From JAOAIV01 sp038849555 (GTDB taxonomy: Archaea; Thermoproteota; Bathyarchaeia; Bathyarchaeales; Bathycorpusculaceae): 38,802 nt of DNA. How positions within the stretch are numbered: position 1 is the first letter of the stretch; each line of letters starts with the position of its first letter. The stretch spans positions 1 through 38,802 of the forward strand of contig JAWCMT010000009.1 of assembly GCA_038849555.1 (NCBI GenBank), given 5' to 3'. Under the pieces are notes generated by a model, which was given only the letters and a program-made list of their open reading frames with translations, had not been told where the DNA came from and searched no databases. A program made the position numbers and the translations under genes. Positions 1-7,512 of the stretch are shown piece after piece.

Positions 1-3
1 TTT

Positions 4-24
4 CTATTCTGTTAGCAGAAATAG
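4..24. other. Hairpin just 3' of the tRNA
   Basis: CTATTCTG (4-11) pairs with CAGAAATAG (16-24) with one bulged base and a four-base loop. It lies immediately downstream of the tRNA on the minus strand and could be a 3' trailer or terminator structure. No strong U tract follows it in either direction, so the role is uncertain. Confidence 0.25.
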
Positions 25-33
25 CGTGAATTT

Positions 34-112
34 TGGTAGCGGGGAGTAGATTTGAACTACTGATCTCTGGGTTATGAGCCCAGCGGGTTAATCCTGGCTA
101 CCCCACCCCGCT
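34..112 (-). tRNA. Initiator tRNA-Met (anticodon CAT), CCA encoded
   Basis: Read on the minus strand the sequence folds as a full cloverleaf: acceptor AGCGGGG/CCCCGCT, D arm GGGT/ACCC, anticodon stem CTGGG/CCCAG around loop CTCATAA, five-base variable region, and T arm AGTAG/CTACT with loop TTCAAAT. The body is 76 nt and is followed by an encoded CCA (34-36). The A1-T72 first pair and the run of three G-C pairs next to the anticodon loop are the known hallmarks of archaeal initiator tRNA rather than elongator tRNA-Met. No intron is visible. Confidence 0.96.
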
Positions 113-161
113 ACGTTTAAGATGAAGGCCGAAGTTGCAAACCCGTTTAGTAACTACTAAC

Positions 162-199
162 TCGCCAAATATTAATAGTTTCTTTTTCCACTTTGGCGA
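162..199. repeat. Inverted repeat between divergent tRNA and PAC2 gene
   Basis: TCGCCAAA (162-169) and TTTGGCGA (192-199) are perfect 8-bp inverted arms separated by 22 nt that include TATTAATA. The repeat lies between the minus-strand tRNA and the plus-strand PAC2 gene. It may be a regulatory site or RNA structure; nothing else in the sequence decides. Confidence 0.4.
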
Positions 200-249
200 A
201 AGCATTTTAGCAACGACTATAACTCTTCTAACAATGGTGCAAAAATCGA

Positions 250-894
250 ATGGATAAGCCGTACTTTCGTGAAATATTCAAGCCAGCCTTTGAAAATCCA
301 GTCTTTGTTCAAGGGCTTCCCGGCTTCGGCAATGTTGGGCGCATAGCCGCGCATCTTTTGATAAAGTTTTGTAGCGCCAAACCTTTTGCAGAATTATATT
401 CACCTTACTTCCCAGACTACGTGACTGTCAGCTCAAAAGGAATATGTCTGCTGCCAAAATACGAGTTCTACTTCGCGCCTATGGAGAAAAACAATCTTGT
501 AATCATGACGGGAGAAATGCAACCCTCATTTGATGATGTAGTAGCGCATTATCACGTTTGCGCTGAAATAGTGGATTTTATCGAGAAACTTGGCTGCCAT
601 TTTGCAATAACCCTTGGCGGAGTGCCAATGCTGGAAGATAAGCCTCAAGTGTATGTGGCAGCCACCTCGCCGAGATTGGCAGCTGAATTCATGGAGAAAG
701 GCGCCGTAATCTACAGCAAAGGCAAAATAGTCGGAGGAACAGGACTTACGCTAGCGCTTGCGAAGGAGCATAACATGGAAGGCGTATGCTTACTTGGCAG
801 TACACCGGGTTTCAAGGCAGATCGCGGCGCGGGTTTTCTGGTTTTCAAGTTTTTGATGAAGGTTTTAGGAAAAGAGATAAAAGAGGGGTTATAA
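250..894 (+). CDS. PAC2 family protein (proteasome assembly chaperone-like)
   Basis: The 214-residue protein opens with the family signature around FVQGLPGFGNVGRIAAHLLI, then shows the alternating strand/helix pattern of the PAC2 fold, with ITLGGVPMLED near residue 123 and GGTGLTLALA near residue 160. Archaeal PAC2 relatives (PbaA/PbaB) are cytosolic and are implicated in 20S proteasome assembly; others are of unknown role. It is somewhat shorter than the common 240-290 residues because the C-terminal part is trimmed. The ATG at 250 has no strong Shine-Dalgarno sequence, suggesting a leaderless or short-leader transcript. A small membrane protein follows 41 nt downstream and may be co-transcribed. 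The family call is firm; the exact partner is not known from sequence. Confidence 0.85.
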   Translation: MDKPYFREIFKPAFENPVFVQGLPGFGNVGRIAAHLLIKFCSAKPFAELYSPYFPDYVTVSSKGICLLPKYEFYFAPMEKNNLVIMTGEMQPSFDDVVAHYHVCAEIVDFIEKLGCHFAITLGGVPMLEDKPQVYVAATSPRLAAEFMEKGAVIYSKGKIVGGTGLTLALAKEHNMEGVCLLGSTPGFKADRGAGFLVFKFLMKVLGKEIKEGL

Positions 895-935
895 GAAAGA
901 GCATTAATCTAAACACTTACAAAGTAGGGTTCACA

Positions 936-1178
936 ATGGCTGAGAATGGCGAAAGTAATAACATTGAAAGCGGTTTTGTCAGCTCAAAATTTGGAAGAGT
1001 TCTTCTGATAATCGCGGCTGTTTTTCTAATTTTTGCTGGCCCAACATACTTTTCTTACCTGCTTTCTAACGTTTTAAACGTGAGCTATGTTGCTTCAGTG
1101 GTTTCAGGCTTCGTCCTCTTTATAGCAGGCTTGTTGTTGCTGTTCTTTCTCGTTAAAAAGAAAGTTGTTTCATTTTAG
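936..1178 (+). CDS. Small two-helix membrane protein, unknown function
   Basis: The 80-residue protein has a short polar N-terminus, two hydrophobic segments (about 21-43 and 51-73) and a basic tail (KKK), predicting a membrane hairpin with the C-terminus in the cytoplasm. I do not recognise a family. The ATG at 936 is preferred to an in-frame upstream start inside the PAC2 gene, because the upstream part would be an out-of-frame read of PAC2 and the sequence GTAGGG sits just before 936. It follows the PAC2 gene by 41 nt on the same strand, so an operon is likely. Confidence 0.65.
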   Translation: MAENGESNNIESGFVSSKFGRVLLIIAAVFLIFAGPTYFSYLLSNVLNVSYVASVVSGFVLFIAGLLLLFFLVKKKVVSF

Positions 1179-1308
1179 CCGTTTTGCCTCAGATACCCCA
1201 GGGTGCATCATCTCAGTCAGCATTTTGGATTCTTCATCGGCATCTTCTAGAAAGCCGTTGGTGCAATTATTAAATCTTCTTCGGGATTTCTGCGCCGTTG
1301 GAAAAGCA

Positions 1309-1316
1309 TATAAAAT
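1309..1316 (+). promoter_or_regulatory. TATA box of the RHH-type gene
   Basis: TATAAAAT lies 29 nt before the ATG at 1338 and is preceded by the purine-rich GAAAAGC (BRE-like). The spacing predicts a transcript starting at or next to the start codon, i.e. leaderless. Confidence 0.7.
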
Positions 1317-1330
1317 ATTCACAAGTGAAT
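1317..1330. promoter_or_regulatory. Palindromic operator candidate ATTCAC-AA-GTGAAT
   Basis: A 14-bp palindrome (6-bp arms, AA centre) lies directly between the TATA box (1309-1316) and the start codon at 1338. A protein bound here would block polymerase. The downstream gene encodes a predicted ribbon-helix-helix protein, a class that binds such palindromes as dimers, so autorepression is a reasonable inference. A related palindrome with the same CACAAGTG core is found at 12614-12625. Confidence 0.5.
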
Positions 1331-1337
1331 ACTACGT

Positions 1338-1931
1338 ATGCAAGATGATAAGAGAAAACGGCTCGAAGAAATGGTTGGCAAAAATGAGGAGCCCACAAAA
1401 AGAACAACCATAATACTTGACAAGGAAGAAAGAGAATTCGTAGACTCGTTGATAAAAGAGGGAAAGGAGCCGGGCATCAAACCGCTTATTTCCAAGATGC
1501 TTGACGTTTATCGAAGCATGATGGTTTATGATTGGCGTTTTCCAGGTGAATACTACTGCGGCATAAGCCGCATCGCCTTCGTCAATGTGGAGCTATTGAA
1601 CATTCTGCTTCAGTATATTCCAAGAGAGAAATGGCCTGAGGTCGGCGTAAAAATGGGCGAAGCCCTAAAAGTCTCGATGGAAACTACGCTGGGTTTTCAG
1701 GCAACACAACGTGAAAATTGGGAAAGCGTTTTCAAACGCTTAAGAGTTCAAGGCTTCGGAGACTTCTATCTTAAAGATAAGTATCTACTTGTAAAAATGC
1801 CCTTCATCAGCCACGTGGAGATTTGGCAAGGCATTCTCGAAGGCCTTTTCGATGTAAAATTGGACGTTAAAACCACCGTGCCGCCGCTGGTTTTCGAAAT
1901 AAAACTGCAAAAAACGCTGCAGCCTCAGTAA
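1338..1931 (+). CDS. Probable ribbon-helix-helix transcriptional regulator with C-terminal sensor-like domain
   Basis: This 197-residue protein is not one I can name. Residues about 20-60 read as a ribbon-helix-helix: a strand RTTIILD, a helix with EEREFVDSLI, a turn, then a second helix KPLISKMLDVYRSM. Residues about 70-195 form an alpha/beta domain ending in a strand-rich stretch (DKYLLVKMPF, VKTTVPPLVFEI) that could be a ligand-sensing or dimerisation unit, perhaps V4R-like; that last point is a guess. The gene has a clear TATA box and a 14-bp palindrome between TATA and ATG, consistent with self-regulation. It is monocistronic, with the his operon starting 267 nt downstream. Confidence 0.6.
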   Translation: MQDDKRKRLEEMVGKNEEPTKRTTIILDKEEREFVDSLIKEGKEPGIKPLISKMLDVYRSMMVYDWRFPGEYYCGISRIAFVNVELLNILLQYIPREKWPEVGVKMGEALKVSMETTLGFQATQRENWESVFKRLRVQGFGDFYLKDKYLLVKMPFISHVEIWQGILEGLFDVKLDVKTTVPPLVFEIKLQKTLQPQ

Positions 1932-1952
1932 TTACAAGAATGCCAATGTTAA

Positions 1953-1968
1953 ATATCTGAAAAGATAT
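1953..1968. terminator. Short hairpin with GAAA tetraloop
   Basis: ATATCT-GAAA-AGATAT forms a 6-bp stem closed by a GNRA tetraloop, 21 nt after the stop of the RHH-type gene, followed by GTTTATTA. It could terminate or stabilise the 3' end of that transcript. It has no long U run, so the call is tentative. Confidence 0.3.
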
Positions 1969-2186
1969 GTTTATTAGGAACTGAGCAACTTATGGTGCGC
2001 TTTAGTGAGCAAAGTTGAGGGATTGCGTTCATACAAGGCGGTTGCATTCATTAACAGTAAAGGCAACCCATGGTTCGTTAGCCTAAAAGCGAAAAAGTAT
2101 TTTAAACTACGTGCATCCCTCAAAAGAACAGTTTTCTCACGCAATACCACAACTGCGTTTAGAAGTATCTCTAACAAAAAGTTAAA

Positions 2187-2192
2187 GGTGAT
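2187..2192 (+). promoter_or_regulatory. Shine-Dalgarno sequence for hisG; upstream TATA candidate near 2098-2107
   Basis: GGTGAT is six bases before the hisG ATG at 2199. About 90 nt further up, GTATTTTAAAC (2098-2107) is a plausible TATA box that would give a leader of about 70 nt for the operon. No leader peptide or riboswitch-like fold was recognised between them. Confidence 0.5.
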
Positions 2193-2198
2193 GAAAAA

Positions 2199-3194
2199 AT
2201 GGAGAAAGTAAAATTTGCCATACCCGCTGGCTCCTTAGCCAAAGCAACCTTCGAGATTCTGCAGCGTTCCGGATACAAGGTTTCCGGTCAAGACCGAACG
2301 TACCGACCGACAATCAATGACCCCAAAATCGAGTTGAAAATCCTGAGACCGCAGGAAATTCCTGTTTTCGTCGCTGAAGGCTTACAAGACGTGGGCATCA
2401 CTGGTCAAGACTGGATTAAGGAGACAGGCGCTGACGTTGAAGTGCTTCAGAACTTGGAGTATGGGAAAATAAGGCTAGTAGTAGCCATACCAAAAAGTTC
2501 AGCTGCAAGCACACTCTCGGAACTCATGGAGGACGTGTGGAGCAAAGGCAGAAACTTTCGGGTCTCCACCGAATACCTGAACATTGCCGCGGAATACGTG
2601 AAAGGCAATGCTGCCTACAAGAAGCGCTTCGGCGACTCTGCGCCGCTGATAGTAACGCCGTGGTGGAAAAAAGGCGAAAACCCCCGAGCCAAAATATTCC
2701 TGTCTTTCGGAGCCACAGAAGCCAAGCCACCGGAGAATTCGGACTGCATAATAGACGTCACTGAGACAGGTTCAACCTTGGACGCAAACAACCTGAAGAT
2801 AATCGAAACTGTTCTACAATCCTCAGCTGTGCTTATAGCGAACAAGAAGGCGTTGGCTGACCCGCAGAAGAAAGAGAAAATCTTTGACATCCTAACATTG
2901 CTGAAGGGCGTGGTTGACGGCGCCAAGAGAATTCACATATTCGTAAACGTGGAAAAAAGAAACTTGCAGAAGCTGCTCGCCGAGCTGCCCGCATTGAAAA
3001 ATCCAACCATAGCGCCGTTGGCAGATGAAAACTGGTGCTCCGTCAACACGATAATCGAAAAAGACTGCCTCATAGACCTTTTGCCTAAAATCCGCAAGCT
3101 TGCACAGGGACTTGTAGTCTACGAGCCACGGCAGGTGTTGGCCTTGGATGAGATAAGCAGGAGAGAAGGAAACGGGTGCGAAACCAAGCGCTAG
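2199..3194 (+). CDS. hisG: ATP phosphoribosyltransferase, long form (HisG)
   Basis: HisG catalyses the first, committed step of histidine synthesis, joining ATP and PRPP. The protein begins MEKVKFAIPAGSLAKATFEI, and the catalytic domain carries the phosphate-binding DVTETGSTLDANNLKI motif near residue 190. At 331 residues it is the long, HisZ-independent type: residues about 250-320 (RIHIFVNVEKRNL to VVYEPRQVLA) match the C-terminal ACT-like regulatory domain that mediates histidine feedback. It is longer than the usual 285-300 because of an insert near residues 145-165 (WWKKGENPRAK) and a charged tail. GGTGAT precedes the ATG. It is the first gene of the operon and overlaps hisD by 19 nt. 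Confidence 0.96.
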   Translation: MEKVKFAIPAGSLAKATFEILQRSGYKVSGQDRTYRPTINDPKIELKILRPQEIPVFVAEGLQDVGITGQDWIKETGADVEVLQNLEYGKIRLVVAIPKSSAASTLSELMEDVWSKGRNFRVSTEYLNIAAEYVKGNAAYKKRFGDSAPLIVTPWWKKGENPRAKIFLSFGATEAKPPENSDCIIDVTETGSTLDANNLKIIETVLQSSAVLIANKKALADPQKKEKIFDILTLLKGVVDGAKRIHIFVNVEKRNLQKLLAELPALKNPTIAPLADENWCSVNTIIEKDCLIDLLPKIRKLAQGLVVYEPRQVLALDEISRREGNGCETKR

Positions 3195-4480
3195 CGAAAG
3201 CCTGGAAATCCTCTGCGCTTCCGCCAAATTGGCTCAAAAGGCAGACGCCAACTGAAAACGCAAGCGAACAGATTGAAAACGACGTTAAAGCCATAATCAA
3301 CTTGGTAAGAAAAAAAGGCGACGCCGCGCTTGTTGAGCTAACAGAAAAGTTCGACAAAGTCCGCTTGAACGCGGAGGATTTGCGAGTTAAGCCCGCAGAG
3401 ATAGAAGCAGCTTATCGAGAAGTCAGCGAAGCGCAGATTTCAGCGCTCAAGCTAATGAAAGATAAAGTCAGCACGTTTGAAAGTCTAAAGCTGAAGCAGG
3501 CGCCGCTGAAAACATCCAAAGATGGCATCATCATTCAAAGTGTTCTACGTCCAATCGAAAGCGTAGGTTGCTATGTGCCAGGCGGCTTGGCTGCCTATCC
3601 CAGCACGCTAATTATGACCGCGGTGCCCGCAAAGGTGGCTGGTGTCTCTCGGATAGTGGTGTGCTCGCCGCCTACCGCTAAGGGCGCGGTGAATCCGCTG
3701 GTGCTTGTTGCCGCGGATATCTGCGGCGTTACTGAGGTCTATAAGGTTGGCGGAGCCCAAGCAATTGCAGCTTTAGCCTATGGTACAGAGACAATTAAGC
3801 CTGTTAAAAAAATTGTGGGGCCAGGAAACAGATACGTTACTGTCGCAAAGATTCTTGTTTCAAGGGATGTCGCGGTTGACATGCCTGCTGGACCTAGCGA
3901 AGTTCTCGTAATAGCTGACGAAACTGCAGACCCTAAGCTTATTGCCCTTGACATGATTTCGCAGGCTGAACACGGCACGGACAGCGTTGCTGGGTTGATA
4001 ACGCCCTCGGAGAAACTTGCAGAAGAAGTGCAGTGTTGGCTGGAGAAAACTGTTGCGGTAGCCGAGCGGCGCGAAATAGTCGAGGCAGCGCTGGAGAAAT
4101 ATGGTTTCATAATAATCTGCAGAGACTTGGCGGAAGCTGCCGAGTTGGCTAATGCGTTTGCGCCGGAGCACATTGAGATAATGACGCGCGACGCTGAGAA
4201 AATAGCGGAGAAAATAACCTCAGCAGGCCTCATCCTTGTAGGCGCATACAGCCCTGTTGCTCTAAGCGATTATGCCAGCGGCACAAATCATGTTTTGCCC
4301 ACAGGTGGCTTCGGAAGCGCGTTTTCAGGCTTATCAGCGCTTGACTTCGTAAGAAGAGTCAACATTATTGAGTGCTCACGGGAAGGTTTGCAGCGCGTGC
4401 AGAAGCTTGTAGCGGTTATGACTGCAGCGGAGAACCTTCCCAATCACTATAAAGCCTTGGAAGCGAGACTGGAAAAATGA
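3176..4480 (+). CDS. hisD: Histidinol dehydrogenase (HisD)
   Basis: HisD oxidises L-histidinol to L-histidine in two NAD-dependent, zinc-requiring steps, the end of the pathway. The 434-residue length is typical. Visible signatures are GCYVPGGLAAYPSTLIM near residue 125, KIVGPGNRYVTVAK near 215, ISQAEHGTDS near 265 with the zinc-linked Gln and His, APEHIEI near 330, and SDYASGTNHVLPTGG near 365. The GTG at 3176 starts inside hisG (19-nt overlap) with GGAGAGAAGGA just upstream, so translation is probably coupled. Its stop overlaps the hisC ATG. Confidence 0.96.
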   Translation: MRNQALAKAWKSSALPPNWLKRQTPTENASEQIENDVKAIINLVRKKGDAALVELTEKFDKVRLNAEDLRVKPAEIEAAYREVSEAQISALKLMKDKVSTFESLKLKQAPLKTSKDGIIIQSVLRPIESVGCYVPGGLAAYPSTLIMTAVPAKVAGVSRIVVCSPPTAKGAVNPLVLVAADICGVTEVYKVGGAQAIAALAYGTETIKPVKKIVGPGNRYVTVAKILVSRDVAVDMPAGPSEVLVIADETADPKLIALDMISQAEHGTDSVAGLITPSEKLAEEVQCWLEKTVAVAERREIVEAALEKYGFIIICRDLAEAAELANAFAPEHIEIMTRDAEKIAEKITSAGLILVGAYSPVALSDYASGTNHVLPTGGFGSAFSGLSALDFVRRVNIIECSREGLQRVQKLVAVMTAAENLPNHYKALEARLEK

Positions 4481-5598
4481 ACACGAAAGATAAGAAGTGG
4501 CTGAAAGAAAAGCTTGCCAAAATAGAAGCCCTAGAGAGCTATGCGCCTGAAAAAACCATAGAAGGCGTAGCAAAAGAGTACGGGCTTTCTCCAGCCAGCA
4601 TCATTAAGCTCAACTTTAACGAAAACCTCTACATACCACGAGAAAAAATAGCCGCGTTCCTGAAGGAAGTGGCCGAGGAATGCGATTTGCGGCTTTACCC
4701 GCAGGAAGAGGAAGAGCAGCTACGCGTGGCCATCGCCAAATATCTTCGGTTGAAGCCCGACTGTGTTGCCGTGGGAAACTCCAGCGACGAAGTAATGGAC
4801 CGCGTTACAAGGTTGTTCTTGGGTAAAGGCGATGTAGCCGTAACGTTTACGCCTACCTTCAGCGTCTTCCGCTACTGCGTGCGATACAACGGCGCCGAAT
4901 ACGCGGCTGTGCCGCTTCGGAAAGGCTTTGGGCTCGATGTTGAAGGGTTACGCGCTGCATTCACGCCTGAAACAAGGATGCTGTATCTGTGCTCGCCGAA
5001 CAACCCGACTGGAAACCAGTTTGCCCTTGAGGAGATTGAGGCTTTAATTGAGGATTTTCCGGGTTTGGTGATGATTGACGAGGCTTATGGCGAGTACGCC
5101 GACTACTCTGCTGTACCGCTTATAGATAAGTATGAGAATCTTGTGGTTTTGCGAACTTTCTCGAAGGCTTTTGGCTTAGCTGGGCTTAGGCTCGGCTACG
5201 CCGTGGCTAATCCGACGCTGGCGCGGGCTGTTAACAAGATTCCAGCGCCCTACGCAATTAACGTTGTCTCTTTGACTATGGGCAGGAAGCTGCTGGAGAA
5301 CGTTGGAATAACGCAGGAGGCTGTTGCAGCATTGAAGGCTGAGCGGAGAAAACTGATAAGCAGATTGAATGAGATAAGAGGTGTGGAGGCGTTCGATTCG
5401 CAGGCAAACTTTGTGCTAATCAACACAAGCAAACCGTATGAGGATGTTTACGTTAATTTGCTGAAGAAGGGCATAATCATAAAGAAGCTTGGGCGCCTAT
5501 TAACGTACGAGAACTGCCTTAGAGCCACGGTCGGCCTGCCTGAAATGAATGTGAAGCTCCTGAACGCGTTAAAAGAGAGTTTAGGTGAAGAGGCATGA
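4477..5598 (+). CDS. hisC: Histidinol-phosphate aminotransferase (HisC)
   Basis: HisC is a PLP enzyme that transfers the amino group from glutamate to imidazole-acetol phosphate. The 373-residue protein has the fold-type I landmarks: NENLYIPREK near the N-terminus, GNSSDEVMDR, SPNNPTGNQF, MIDEAYGEY and TFSKAFGLAGLRLGYA, whose lysine forms the Schiff base. It overlaps hisD by an ATGA junction at 4477 and hisB by another at 5595, so it belongs to the same translationally coupled operon. The operon position makes HisC more likely than another class I/II aminotransferase. Confidence 0.95.
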   Translation: MNTKDKKWLKEKLAKIEALESYAPEKTIEGVAKEYGLSPASIIKLNFNENLYIPREKIAAFLKEVAEECDLRLYPQEEEEQLRVAIAKYLRLKPDCVAVGNSSDEVMDRVTRLFLGKGDVAVTFTPTFSVFRYCVRYNGAEYAAVPLRKGFGLDVEGLRAAFTPETRMLYLCSPNNPTGNQFALEEIEALIEDFPGLVMIDEAYGEYADYSAVPLIDKYENLVVLRTFSKAFGLAGLRLGYAVANPTLARAVNKIPAPYAINVVSLTMGRKLLENVGITQEAVAALKAERRKLISRLNEIRGVEAFDSQANFVLINTSKPYEDVYVNLLKKGIIIKKLGRLLTYENCLRATVGLPEMNVKLLNALKESLGEEA

Positions 5599-6170
5599 GG
5601 AAAGAGGAAGTGTATAGACGAACAAAGGAAACCGAAGTCCAAGTAAGCGTAAACCTTGACGGGGAAGGAAAAGCTGCCGCCGACACGGGTGTAGCATTCC
5701 TTGACCACCTCATTACTTCATTGGCAACGCACAGCATGATAGACATAACAGCTAAAGTTAAAGGCGACCTGCGGCACCACGCAGTTGAAGACCTAGCCAT
5801 CGGCCTAGGCGAAGCGCTGAACAAAGCCTTAGGCAGCCGAGAAGGTATAGCACGCTTCGGCTACGCAGCAGCGCCAATGGATTGCTCGTTGGCTTTCGCC
5901 GCCGTCGACCTCGTGAAGCGCCCGTACTTTAAGGTTGATTTGAAGCTGCGCGGCAAAAAAATCGAGGACATGCCCACAGAAGACCTCAACCACTTTTTCG
6001 AGTCCTTAGCCACTTCGCTTTGTGCAAACGTGCACATTTTCGTTCAGTACGGCAGCAACGACCACCACAAGGCAGAGGCCGCGGTTAAAGCCCTAGCGCT
6101 GGCTCTGCGGCAAGCAGCGGCTGCTGACCCCAGACGGAAGGGTGTGCCAAGCAGTAAAGGTGTAATTTGA
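5595..6170 (+). CDS. hisB: Imidazoleglycerol-phosphate dehydratase (HisB)
   Basis: The 191-residue protein is the monofunctional dehydratase and carries no histidinol-phosphatase domain. It contains the repeated metal-binding motifs of the family: FLDHLITSLATHS near residue 37, DLRHHAVEDLAIGLGEAL near 58, DLNHFFESLA near 130 and GSNDHHKAEAAVKALA near 153. The enzyme removes water from imidazoleglycerol phosphate using a manganese cluster held by these His/Glu/Asp residues. It starts in an ATGA overlap with hisC, and its TGA overlaps the hisH ATG by one base. Confidence 0.96.
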   Translation: MRKEEVYRRTKETEVQVSVNLDGEGKAAADTGVAFLDHLITSLATHSMIDITAKVKGDLRHHAVEDLAIGLGEALNKALGSREGIARFGYAAAPMDCSLAFAAVDLVKRPYFKVDLKLRGKKIEDMPTEDLNHFFESLATSLCANVHIFVQYGSNDHHKAEAAVKALALALRQAAAADPRRKGVPSSKGVI

Positions 6171-6775
6171 TGCCTCAGGCAGTAATATTCGATTATGGCG
6201 TTGGTAACCTTCTCAGCCTGAAGTGCGCTTTGGAGAAGGTAGGATTAAAAGCTAAAGTCACCGCTTCAGCGCAGCAATTACGCGAAGCAGATGCAATCGC
6301 GCTGCCTGGAGTTGGCAACTTTTCCGCCGCTATCGCTAAGCTCAGTGCCGTAAAGGAGAGGCTGCTGACCTCCGTGGAGAGCGGAAGACCTCTACTGGGA
6401 ATATGCCTTGGGCTGCAGCTTTTCTTTGAGGAAAGCGAGGAAGGCCCAGGCAGAGGCTTAGCGCTTTTCAAGGGCAAAACCGTCAGGCTGCGTGGCCAAG
6501 TGAAGGTGCCGCACATGGGCTGGAACACGCTCAGCATAGTCAAATCTAACGAGTTCTTCGATGGCGTTGCAGATGGCGCGTACGTGTATTTTGTGCACTC
6601 GCTTTATCCCGTGCCCAATGATAAGCAGATTATCGCTGCTGAAACAGAATACGGCTTAACATTCACTTCCGCAGTTGCCAGCAAAAACGTGTATGGCACC
6701 CAGTTTCACCCCGAGAAATCAGGCGGCGTCGGCTTACAAATCCTCGAAAACTTCGCTAAGTTAGTAAAAAGGTGA
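6170..6775 (+). CDS. hisH: Imidazole glycerol phosphate synthase, glutaminase subunit (HisH)
   Basis: HisH is a class I glutamine amidotransferase that releases ammonia and passes it to HisF. The protein has FDYGVGNLLSL at the N-terminus, the oxyanion strand ALPGVGNF, the nucleophile elbow GICLGLQLFF (catalytic Cys) and the His/Glu pair in TQFHPEKSGG. Length is 201 residues, normal for the family. I start it at the ATG at 6170, which shares one base with the hisB stop (TGATG); an in-frame TTG lies one codon upstream. hisF lies one gene downstream, separated by hisA. Confidence 0.95.
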   Translation: MPQAVIFDYGVGNLLSLKCALEKVGLKAKVTASAQQLREADAIALPGVGNFSAAIAKLSAVKERLLTSVESGRPLLGICLGLQLFFEESEEGPGRGLALFKGKTVRLRGQVKVPHMGWNTLSIVKSNEFFDGVADGAYVYFVHSLYPVPNDKQIIAAETEYGLTFTSAVASKNVYGTQFHPEKSGGVGLQILENFAKLVKR

Positions 6776-7509
6776 CATGCCAATTGCAGCTGATTCCAGC
6801 CATTGACTTGATGAACGGCAAAATCGTTAGGCTTACCCGGGGCGACCCCAAGACGGCGAAGGTGTACGACCAGTTCGGTGGGCCTGTGGAAACAGCTAAA
6901 AAGTGGCAGGCGGATGGCGCTGGAAAACTACATATTATAGATTTGGATGCGGCTTTCGGCGCTGGCGACAATTTGGCTGTAATAGCGGAAATCGTAAAAA
7001 ACGTGGATTTGCCAATTCAGGTTGGCGGCGGAATCCGCACCGTTGACACTGCGAGACGGCTGCTGCAGCTGGGCATAAGCCAAGTTATCCTCGGCGCGTT
7101 AGCGTTCAGCGACCCAGCCGCGATAATGCAGATTCAGCGTGAATTTGGCGCAGAAGCCGTTATTGTGGCGTTGGATAATAAAGGCGGAAAAATAATGGTT
7201 GAAGGCTGGAGAACCGAAACCGCAATGCACATGAAAGCGGCATTGGAAAAGTTTACCACGCTCGGTGTTCGAAAGTTTCTCATAACTTCCATAACTAAGG
7301 ACGGAACCCTTTCAGGTCCCGACCTTGAAACACTCACAGAAGCCTGCAAGTATCCGAGTGTGGAGATAATCGCGGCTGGCGGAATTGGAGGCTTAAACGA
7401 TTTAATAGCGCTAAAACGGATAGGCGCAGCAGGCGTGGTTATTGGTAAAGCCCTATATGAGGGTAGATTCACCTTGAAAGAGGCGTTAAAGAGTATAGGA
7501 GAAGCTTAA
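6772..7509 (+). CDS. hisA: ProFAR isomerase (HisA)
   Basis: HisA opens the ribose of ProFAR in an Amadori rearrangement to give the substrate of the HisFH complex. It is a 245-residue (beta/alpha)8 barrel with the duplicated phosphate-binding half-barrels seen in the family: PAIDLMNGKIVRL with the general-base Asp, HIIDLDAAFG, QVGGGIRT, TSITKDGTLSGPDL with the second catalytic Asp, and AAGGIGGLNDL. It starts with GTG in a GTGA overlap with the hisH stop. A bifunctional PriA role (with TrpF activity) cannot be excluded from sequence alone, but the operon points to histidine synthesis. Confidence 0.95.
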   Translation: MTCQLQLIPAIDLMNGKIVRLTRGDPKTAKVYDQFGGPVETAKKWQADGAGKLHIIDLDAAFGAGDNLAVIAEIVKNVDLPIQVGGGIRTVDTARRLLQLGISQVILGALAFSDPAAIMQIQREFGAEAVIVALDNKGGKIMVEGWRTETAMHMKAALEKFTTLGVRKFLITSITKDGTLSGPDLETLTEACKYPSVEIIAAGGIGGLNDLIALKRIGAAGVVIGKALYEGRFTLKEALKSIGEA

Positions 7510-7512
7510 GCT

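Noticed and set aside
786..935. In-frame upstream extension of the small membrane protein
   Set aside because: It is an out-of-frame read of the PAC2 gene; the ATG at 936 gives a clean two-helix protein.
1176..1329. Minus-strand frame of about 50 codons with GTG start and an acidic middle
   Set aside because: It has no recognisable family, its start lies inside the palindrome and promoter of the RHH-type gene, and there is no ribosome site.
2005..2211. Plus-strand 68-codon frame ending inside hisG
   Set aside because: Very basic, uneven composition, no family, overlaps the his operon promoter/leader; an opposite-strand frame of equal length shows that the region is simply free of stops.
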